A stretch of 16,125 bases of DNA, taken from assembly GCF_905233635.1 (NCBI RefSeq), contig NZ_CAJODG010000046.1:1-16125 (forward strand). Reading direction: 5' to 3'. Positions 8,501-13,264 of the stretch are shown here, piece after piece. The DNA comes from Selenomonas sp. AE3005. Its GTDB lineage: Bacteria; Bacillota; Negativicutes; Selenomonadales; Selenomonadaceae. The notes under the pieces are model-generated. The model was not told the DNA's origin and did not search any database. It worked only from the letters and a program-made list of their open reading frames with translations. Position 1 is the stretch's first letter; each line of letters opens with the position of its first letter. A program made the translations under genes and the position numbers.

Positions 8501-9189
8501 CGGATATGTTTGTAGGTAAAGGGATATTTGTATTATCAAAAAATGAAATAGATGCACTAAAGCTTTCTAACAAAGAAAAAGATTTACTGGTTCCCTATAT
8601 TGATGGTAATGATATGTCTCGCTATTTCTTAACAGAGAATGCTCGTAATTGGCTTATATATTCAGATAAACAAGTAAAAAATATCATAGCTGAAGATAAT
8701 GATTATGTAAGAATAAAAAACCACTTGGATTATATGTCAGAATACATTACTTCATCCAATGCTCCGTATGGTATTCATAGACCTAGAAAAAGATATTTTT
8801 TTGAATCCCCAAAAATAATTATGCCATCTATGTTTGCCACAAATGATTTCGTAATCGATTATAATAATAATTATTATGTTGGAATGTCATTTCAATGTAT
8901 AGTTATAACTAATAAGCAATATTTAATTGAGTATGTTTTAGCAATATTAAATTCTACAATAGCTAAAGAATGGTTTTACTCTTATGGGAAAAAGAGAGGA
9001 GCAGGAGTAGATATTGGTGTTGATAAAATTAGAACATTTCCAATTATGCCCTGCGAGATGGAAATTCAAATCAAAATCGCCAATAAAGTAAAATTGCTAA
9101 TGCAGAATTATGAAAGAAATATAAAGTACGACAAAGAAATTGATGAACTTATAAGTGGTATTTATGGAGGTAAATTATGCCAGATATAA
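5551..9189 (+). CDS. Eco57I/PglX-like N6-adenine DNA methyltransferase with specificity domain
   Basis: A 1212-aa class I SAM-dependent DNA methyltransferase, predicted to methylate adenine N6 at a specific site. AGGAG at 5539-5543 supports the ATG at 5551. Residues 1-~240 form an N-terminal domain with a VQLQNKG...RAFIKSLL segment reminiscent of other large stand-alone RM methylases; I see no clear PD-(D/E)xK nuclease triad. The methylase core has GAFYTPREIVHYM (462-474), SAM-binding motif I DLAVGSGAFLL (561-571, with V replacing the usual C of DPACGSG) and catalytic motif IV NPPY (796-799). About 950-1212 resembles TaqI/Eco57I target-recognition and C-terminal helical regions. Length and layout match the COG1002 group (type IIG, BREX PglX, DISARM DrmMI). 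Its last codons carry the ribosome binding site and start of the PC4 gene. DNA cleavage probably comes from the partner helicase/PLD protein. Confidence 0.87.
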   Translation: MTENNQKKTLFLNTLTSAYNHKEYVHFLQELLNDVQLVAPGTFNKEYSSLSAVIEGHYHIGNYKGADGKKMALFAVQLQNKGNVENARSTQRAFIKSLLDNSGCDSALAAFFTMEKNSYGQEQPSDKWRLSLIRIEYGFAEGKLSTKLTPAKRYSYLVGKDEPCHTAQERLYAMFVQDDVNPSLCDLEEAFSVETVTKQFFNDYKEKYLAVKEYLEETPDFMTEAERCGFTSEQFTKKLMGQIVFLYFIQKKGWLGVQAFPVRLTDKEYKSALFRNAKAHSLIEKVYSQPDNDGISRIDQKALFALSDEDAKFVSTLVKGKAWGEGPKNFMRSLYESCVKRGKNYFDDYLEPLFYEALNVNRGENGFYARFHCRVPFLNGGLFEQLDNYDWVNSDFHIPNEMFSNADTKGKDEADGILDIFDRYNFTMAEDEPMEREVAIDPEMLGKVFENLLDVKDRKSKGAFYTPREIVHYMCQESLINHLATSTGIIEEDIRKFILYGEYFRDSDCLKTKEVYKDGKRSYTIDKERDMEMPESIFSFKSNVNRLKEIDDLLENIKIADLAVGSGAFLLGLLNEIVRARQTLSAYMAIEMNGFQRLNFYAYGRKTYDLKVNTIKNCLFACDLEPSATDITKLRLWLSIVIDDETVKQDNSDGMFDVHTEPRQLPNLDCNVICGNSLVDEFEGISLITESRLLKNQSKLGMDSFYQAGFDNMLRELIKLQDELYFTKEHETKKQIKDKIHDIYDTIILHQIGSNLRAVDNYNRIKTLSQQPFILWQLYFPKVFREKRGFDIVIGNPPYIKERDNSDVFEPVNNTKFGKKYHQGKMDYWYYFLHKAIDLTNKTGHISFITPRYWINGAGASKLIERIQRELSFDVIVDIGKLKVFDNVVGLHMICQYSKSKHDELLYKKLENSLEDLSKMSDTENLKVKVLDNEKIISSNEIVLENRTAYEGAVHLGDIADISQGVVEASDKISNRMYKKNPRTDMFVGKGIFVLSKNEIDALKLSNKEKDLLVPYIDGNDMSRYFLTENARNWLIYSDKQVKNIIAEDNDYVRIKNHLDYMSEYITSSNAPYGIHRPRKRYFFESPKIIMPSMFATNDFVIDYNNNYYVGMSFQCIVITNKQYLIEYVLAILNSTIAKEWFYSYGKKRGAGVDIGVDKIRTFPIMPCEMEIQIKIANKVKLLMQNYERNIKYDKEIDELISGIYGGKLCQI

Positions 9190-9401
9190 AATTTGAAATA
9201 AAGCATCATATAGGTGTTCTATCTGAAGGTAACAAAGGTTGGTGTAAGGAACTTAATATTATTTCATGGAATGGTCGTGAACCTAAATATGACATCCGTG
9301 AATGGTCACCGGAACATGAAAAGATGGGCAAAGGAACTACACTTTCCAATGAAGAAATTGAAAAGCTTTATGACCTGTTAAGGAATGTTATGGAAAAATA
9401 A
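9177..9401 (+). CDS. PC4/YdbC-family ssDNA-binding protein
   Basis: A 74-aa protein of the YdbC branch of the PC4 (transcription coactivator p15) fold, which forms dimers that bind single-stranded nucleic acid without strong sequence preference. The signature is nearly full length: the N-terminal strand PDIKFEIKHHIGVLS, then GWCKELNIISWNGREPKYDI with aromatic Trp22, Trp31 and Trp43, the segment GKGTTLSNEEIEKLYDLL and a C-terminal dimer helix. The start is ATG 9177 with GGAGGT at 9166-9171, lying inside the methyltransferase coding sequence; the two genes overlap by 13 nt, so translation is coupled. YdbC homologues are often stand-alone housekeeping-like genes. Here the coupling argues for a role with the helicase/methyltransferase, such as holding unwound strands, but that role is inferred. 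Confidence 0.85.
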   Translation: MPDIKFEIKHHIGVLSEGNKGWCKELNIISWNGREPKYDIREWSPEHEKMGKGTTLSNEEIEKLYDLLRNVMEK

Positions 9402-9418
9402 ATCACTTAGTTTGATAG

Positions 9419-9460
9419 TAATACTCCCCTACGCAATAAGTTAGGGGAGTATTATTATAT
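9419..9460 (+). terminator. Terminator of the defence operon
   Basis: A perfect 13-bp inverted repeat (9419-9431 with 9442-9454, 10-nt loop) starts 17 bp after the PC4 stop codon. The tail is T-rich but broken (TTATAT), so termination may be incomplete. It is symmetric enough to work on both strands. Confidence 0.7.
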
Positions 9461-9479
9461 GCGAAACAATCATAAACTT

Positions 9480-9829
9480 AGTGTAAAATATTTCTCGGTC
9501 GATTGTTTACAACAGAAAAGGGAACCCTGTATCATAGTGTATGCTCAACTAAACACAGAAACAGAATTCCCATGGATATTAATATAGCAGAAGTAATTAA
9601 CATAGTAAAGACCACAAAAAATAATATTGACCGAGAAGATAGGCTGAAAAAGTATTTTGAGGCACTGGCATGTGAAATGGTAAGCAAGGCGCTAGAAGAA
9701 ATCGACCGGGAACTGGCAGCACAGTATGGCAAAGACGGCTGGCAGGTAGAGCGCAGGGATTGCCGGACTTTGCAGACAACCTATGGTACCATCTGCATAA
9801 AGCGAAGACGGATGCGTAAAAAAGAAGGC
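9480..9829 (+). mobile_element. Truncated ISLre2-family element (left part)
   Basis: The stretch contains the 5' region and first ~86 codons of an ISLre2-type transposase gene. The left end is not sharply defined; it is probably within about 9475-9500, where a conserved-looking TTTCTCGG stretch occurs. The right part is missing: the element ends in the junction with an IS3 remnant at about 9818-9830. Confidence 0.6.
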
Positions 9830-9844
9830 GCTTGCTTTTTTTAA
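9572..9844 (+). pseudogene. ISLre2-family (UPF0236) transposase, N-terminal fragment
   Basis: From the ATG at 9572 (MDINIAEVINIVK), the protein matches the N-terminus of ISLre2/UPF0236 transposases: a helical region with ALEEIDRELA, then WQVERRDCRTLQTTYG and the basic stretch KRRRMRKKEG. Full-length members are about 400-500 aa; here family-like sequence stops after KKEG (codon ending 9829). The frame then runs out in ACFF and a stop at 9842-9844 supplied by the abutting IS3 DNA. No catalytic domain remains, so it is inactive. No clear ribosome binding site precedes the start. Confidence 0.75.
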
Positions 9845-10084
9845 GAATTCGTTCTCCTGCTCAGGGTCTTTAATCCGTTTCTGCAGTCTGCGTAACTCCG
9901 CATCTTCGTCACGAAGCTTGCCACTGCCGACAAAGGGCTGCTCCGGGGGCTTCAGGTATCTAGCTTTCCAAGTGTATAGGGAACTTACGTTGACACCTAT
10001 TTCTCTGGCTACCTGACTAGCTGGAACACCTCTCAGGACTCTTTTTGCGGCTTCTTCCTTAAATTCATTACTGTACTTATTCAA
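9821..10084 (-). pseudogene. IS3-family orfA (helix-turn-helix protein), 3' end replaced
   Basis: A minus-strand gene for an IS3-type OrfA. The best start is TTG at 10082-10084, with GAGGTGA at 10090-10096 giving good spacing; an upstream in-frame ATG at 10114 has no such site. The protein has NKYSNEFKEEAAKRVL, the helix-turn-helix VPASQVAREIGVNVSSLYTW and a C-terminal leucine-zipper-like coiled coil (LRRLQKRIKDPEQENEFLKKA). The family ending LKKASAFF is reached at 9821. The sequence then passes into ISLre2 DNA, giving a nonsense tail that stops at 9692. OrfB (the DDE integrase) is absent, so the element cannot move by itself. Confidence 0.75.
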
Positions 10085-10150
10085 TCGTATCACCTCATGA
10101 ATGTATTTTACCATTCATTTAAGGTGTCTAGCAAAGTGGGTATGGGGCAC
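9821..10150 (-). mobile_element. Truncated IS3-family element (left end plus orfA)
   Basis: The remnant spans orfA and its leader. The outer end probably lies near 10145-10150, where the minus strand starts TGCCCCATACCCACTTTGC followed by TAGACACC, the type of terminal sequence seen in IS3/IS150 relatives. The right end and orfB are lost at the junction with the ISLre2 fragment. The exact terminus is an estimate. Confidence 0.55.
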
Positions 10151-10263
10151 GGATGTTGCCTATACAGCGAGCGCCTTGTTTTTTTAGTCCGGCGTGAAAT
10201 ACTAATTTTAGTGTTGGGAATAGTGAATTATAATTAAATATGAATCACTTTGCGCAGAAAATG

Positions 10264-10301
10264 GGCCAGTCAGTTTCAATTTGAAACTGGCTGGCCTTTT
10301 T
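10264..10301 (+). terminator. Strong rho-independent terminator (first of two)
   Basis: GGCCAG-T-CAGTTTCA pairs with TGAAACTG-G-CTGGCC (10264-10278 with 10282-10296), a 15-bp stem with one G-U wobble, followed by TTTTT. No plus-strand gene precedes it except the broken IS DNA, so it is either the orphan terminator of a lost gene or part of the leader of the MATE operon. A weak -10-like TATAAT lies at 10229-10234. Confidence 0.75.
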
Positions 10302-10330
10302 GGTATGTATTTTTACTGGTAATCTAAATA

Positions 10331-10360
10331 GGGATGTGTTATTTCACAGCCCCTTTTTTT
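10331..10360 (+). terminator. Second terminator-like hairpin before the MATE operon
   Basis: GGGATGTG (10331-10338) pairs with CACAGCCC (10345-10352), with one A-G mismatch and a TTATTT loop, followed by C and seven T. It lies 115 bp upstream of the MATE gene, 30 bp after the first terminator. The rest of 10361-10474 shows no confident promoter. Confidence 0.6.
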
Positions 10361-10451
10361 GTCTGTATATGCAGGAGTAGCAGTCTTGGGGAGAGAATAT
10401 AAAGTAAAGGCGTTGGCATGAAAATTTGCCGTTGAGAAAGAGGTTCAGGTA

Positions 10452-10490
10452 ATGGAAGAAATGGATGAACGTTTATGGATACAGCTTTGA
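10452..10490 (+). CDS. 12-codon leader ORF overlapping the MATE start (tentative)
   Basis: ATG at 10452 with an AGAGG-like site upstream encodes MEEMDERLWIQL and stops at 10490, 16 nt inside the MATE gene, whose own ATG (10475) has a poor ribosome binding site. Two readings are possible. Either it is a leader peptide translated first and coupled to MATE, or it is the original N-terminus of the transporter put out of frame: one extra T in the GTTTAT stretch would give MEEMDERF-MDTALIARH. Confidence 0.3.
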   Translation: MEEMDERLWIQL

Positions 10491-12223
10491 TTGCGCGGCA
10501 CGTGGGGGCCTCAATCCTGGCTATGCTAGGGGCTATGGCGGGGAGTCTTGCGAATAGTGCGCTGGCAGGTATATTTTTTGGGGCAGCCGGGCTGGCCGTC
10601 ATGAGTGTGGTGATGCCCTTTTATTTTCTGTTCTCCGTTATCGGTTCCTTGGTGGGCGTGGGCGGAGCTACGGCAGCCGCCTATTCTCTGGGGCGTGATG
10701 ATACGCGCGGGGCAGATAGCGCTTTTTCATTGTCCGTCTGGTTGTGTCTGGGGCTTTCATTCTTGCTGGGAGCAGCAGGTTCTCTATGCTTGCCGGATAT
10801 GTTGTATGTTTTTGGTGCGACGCCTGAGATACATGGAGCGGCTTATGACTATGGCTTGGTCTATATATGGGGCGGTGTGGGCACGGCACTTTTTTATTTG
10901 CCGTTTAATTTTCTGCGATTATCCGGGCGTCTCAAACTAATCATCGGTTTGTTTTTGGGATTGGCGGTGCTGAACGTTGCGTTGGATTTGTTTTTTATCC
11001 AGGTGCTGTCTTTGGGCATCGCGGGCATTGCTGGTGGAACCGTGTTGGCTTCGGTTCTGGTTTCGCTGGCGGGGATATTTTGTTTGCTTAGGGGGGAATC
11101 AGCTTTTCACTTTGTGCGGCAGTGGAACATGCGTCTTGCTTTGCGTCTTATGCAGTTGGGGAGCCCGGCTGCCTCAAACAATCTTTTGACGTTTTTCCGG
11201 CTGATAATTTTGAACCGCTTATTGCTGGCGACAGCTGGCGAAGTTGGGCTGGCTGCTTTTTCCGTGGTTACGGCTTTGGAGAATTTTTCCCTGATCGTGC
11301 TTTCTGGTTTAGCACAGGGGACATCTTCGTTTATCAGTGTACTGACGCGGGAGTTTGATACCGTAAGCGTGCGGCGTATTGAGCATGATGCGCATATTAT
11401 CGGTTTTGTGCTGGTGGGGATTTTGTCAGCGGTTATCTGGCTTTTTCCCACAGAGATTGCGGCTTTGTTCGGTCTGTCAGGTTTGGAACTGGCAGCCGCT
11501 TCTGAGGCGGCCTATATCTTTGCCTTTAGTCTGCTGCCGTCTGTCTGCTGTTATCTGATGATTTTCTATTATCAGGCGGCAGGTTTCACAGGCCTGGCTA
11601 ATGTGCTGGTGATTTCCCGGTCCTTCATCTTTATTCTGCTGCCCGCCTGGCTGCTGGCACCTATATTGGGGCTGCCTGGTATTTGGTGGTCGTTTACGAT
11701 TGCTTCTCTTAGCCCGCTCATTTTTATGCTGGTTGTCAAGCCATTTTATGCCCGGCGCGGGTATGCCGGTTTTTTGCTGCAGGACCTGACCGCTGAGCGC
11801 ACGGGGAAATACCATTCCTTTTCTGTCAAGGCTGACACCGAGGCCATCATAACAAAGATGGATGAGCTGGAGGAGTTCTGTGAGAAGAATTCTTTGACTG
11901 GCAAAGAAACTATGCTGGTGCGTATGTCCATGGAGGAAATGATGTTGAGCATCAAGGACCATTCCTGCCGGGACAGTGAATCTTTGCTGGATGGGCGGAT
12001 ATTGTTGGTAAAAAACGAGGGGAAAAACACAATTGTCTTGCGTATCCGGAATATGGGAAAAATGTTCAATCCCTTGGAATATTACGGGCGGCTGCAAAAG
12101 ACCGATCCTTTGGCGCTGCAGGATGCGCTGGGCATTGCGATGGTGTTAAAGGCTGCGGATGTGATTCATTACAAAACGACTTTTGGCATAAATAACCTTA
12201 TGGTTCTGATATACAGGAAATGA
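10475..12223 (+). CDS. MATE-type transporter fused to an RsbW-like ATPase domain
   Basis: A 582-aa membrane protein. Residues 1-~435 are a MATE/MVF-type transporter with about 12 hydrophobic segments, beginning LIARHVGASILAMLGAMAGSLANSALAG, with a second-half repeat after about residue 215. MATE proteins use Na+ or H+ gradients to export drugs or metabolites. Residues about 450-582 form a cytoplasmic GHKL domain of the anti-sigma/RsbW type: RMSMEEMMLSIKDH (483-496) matches the N box, RIRNMGKMFNPL (523-534) the G1 box, and ALGIAMVLKAAD (551-562) the G2 region. In both nucleotide boxes a key residue differs (Asn to Ser492, Asp to Asn526), so ATP use is doubtful. ATG 10475 is the first possible in-frame start, as an in-frame TGA lies at 10466. 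It heads a four-gene operon, 12 bp before the GNAT gene. The domain suggests control of transport by the phosphatase/kinase encoded downstream. Confidence 0.82.
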   Translation: MDTALIARHVGASILAMLGAMAGSLANSALAGIFFGAAGLAVMSVVMPFYFLFSVIGSLVGVGGATAAAYSLGRDDTRGADSAFSLSVWLCLGLSFLLGAAGSLCLPDMLYVFGATPEIHGAAYDYGLVYIWGGVGTALFYLPFNFLRLSGRLKLIIGLFLGLAVLNVALDLFFIQVLSLGIAGIAGGTVLASVLVSLAGIFCLLRGESAFHFVRQWNMRLALRLMQLGSPAASNNLLTFFRLIILNRLLLATAGEVGLAAFSVVTALENFSLIVLSGLAQGTSSFISVLTREFDTVSVRRIEHDAHIIGFVLVGILSAVIWLFPTEIAALFGLSGLELAAASEAAYIFAFSLLPSVCCYLMIFYYQAAGFTGLANVLVISRSFIFILLPAWLLAPILGLPGIWWSFTIASLSPLIFMLVVKPFYARRGYAGFLLQDLTAERTGKYHSFSVKADTEAIITKMDELEEFCEKNSLTGKETMLVRMSMEEMMLSIKDHSCRDSESLLDGRILLVKNEGKNTIVLRIRNMGKMFNPLEYYGRLQKTDPLALQDALGIAMVLKAADVIHYKTTFGINNLMVLIYRK

Positions 12224-12235
12224 AGGAGGAAGCGT

Positions 12236-13264
12236 ATGGAATGTAAGATAGCTGAGCGTGACGGACGACAGCTGCAGGTGGTGTATCGTGAATTTCGCAC
12301 CGCTGATGCGCCGGGGCTTATTGCCTGTATTCGGGACGAATATGACAGCACTTATTTGAAACCTGATTTCTATGATCCCGACTTTATTGTGAGCGGCGTG
12401 GAAGAGGGGACTTTTCATTTTCTGTTGGCTGAAGCAGAGGGAAAGATTGTAGCGGCTTTAGGGCTGAAACTGAATCCTCCCTACGATACCATGTGCGAGT
12501 GGATAACCGGCGTGGTGCTGAAGGAATATCGCCGCTTTGGCATCATGAATGTTCTGTTTCGGATGATGCTGGACAAAATGGCTGCCATGCCGGGGATTTC
12601 AGCGGGCTATGGCTTTTCTGTTACCTATCACGATATATCGCAGCGGGCAATGGGCAAGCTGGGCTTTATGCCCTGTGGCTTTCTGCTTTCTGTGCTGGCC
12701 ATACAAAATATCTCCCATTCCTATGTCCGGGATGGTAATAGGAAACATCATCATATCATCATCGTCAGGCGGCAGGAAAAAGAAGATGCAGGAACCATCT
12801 ATGTGCCAGCTGAGCATGAGAGCATAGCTAGGCGGGTTTATGACTCTTTAGGTGTATCTGTAGCTATTGATAGTGATTTTGTCCCGCTGTATGGGGAAAG
12901 TCATTGCCGGGTGGAAAACGATGTTGGGCAGGCAAGCTGTACCATCTGGGTGGAGAAATGTGGTTTGGATTTAGCAGAATGCATCGCTGCCATTGAATCT
13001 GAATATCAAGGGCAAAACCAAACCTTCAACATTTTTTTGAATGTTAGCGATGAGCGGGCGGTGGCGGCATATCAGGAGCTGCGAAAGCTGGGATATTTCT
13101 TTGCCGGCTGGCGTCCTATTTCCGGACAGCGGGAAATCATGGTACTGCATAATCCTTGTGGGGTACCGATAGATTTTGCTGCACTGTCTATTGCTGAAGC
13201 TGGTGAATATTTGCGGGAGTATGTCGCAAGGTGTTATGAGAACAGGGGAAATTCTTATGGTTAA
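12236..13264 (+). CDS. Two-lobe GNAT-family acetyltransferase-like protein
   Basis: A 342-aa protein with a GNAT fold, the acyl-CoA-dependent N-acetyltransferase fold. AAGGAGG at 12223-12229 supports the ATG. The first lobe (about 17-175) has the typical order: YREFRTADAPGLIACIRD, a central sheet FHFLLAEAEGKIVAALGLKL, the CoA-loop region GVVLKEYRRFGIMNVLF, and AMGKLGFMPCG. In the CoA loop the pattern RxxGx(G/A) ends in Met104, so CoA binding is uncertain. A second lobe (about 190-342) repeats the late GNAT pattern (AVAAYQELRKLGYFFAGWRP) without an obvious CoA loop. It overlaps the phosphatase gene by 8 nt and so belongs to the same signalling operon. GNAT proteins next to RsbW/SpoIIE genes are known, but the substrate here is unknown; it could be a sensor rather than an enzyme. 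Confidence 0.75.
   Translation: MECKIAERDGRQLQVVYREFRTADAPGLIACIRDEYDSTYLKPDFYDPDFIVSGVEEGTFHFLLAEAEGKIVAALGLKLNPPYDTMCEWITGVVLKEYRRFGIMNVLFRMMLDKMAAMPGISAGYGFSVTYHDISQRAMGKLGFMPCGFLLSVLAIQNISHSYVRDGNRKHHHIIIVRRQEKEDAGTIYVPAEHESIARRVYDSLGVSVAIDSDFVPLYGESHCRVENDVGQASCTIWVEKCGLDLAECIAAIESEYQGQNQTFNIFLNVSDERAVAAYQELRKLGYFFAGWRPISGQREIMVLHNPCGVPIDFAALSIAEAGEYLREYVARCYENRGNSYG

Noticed and set aside
2382..9401. Complete BREX or DISARM locus
   Set aside because: No PglZ, BrxC/PglY, DrmA, DrmB or DrmC homologue is present; only a helicase and a methylase resemble those systems.
10413..10434. Sigma-54-like promoter (TTGGCA...TTTGCC) upstream of the MATE gene
   Set aside because: The GG and GC elements are one base too far apart; sigma-54 spacing is strict, and the stretch also reads as a short GGCA/TGCC inverted repeat.
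11477..12097. 206-aa minus-strand frame opposite the MATE gene
   Set aside because: It is antisense to a strong membrane-protein coding sequence; composition (Gln/Pro/His-rich, no domain) is typical of a shadow frame.
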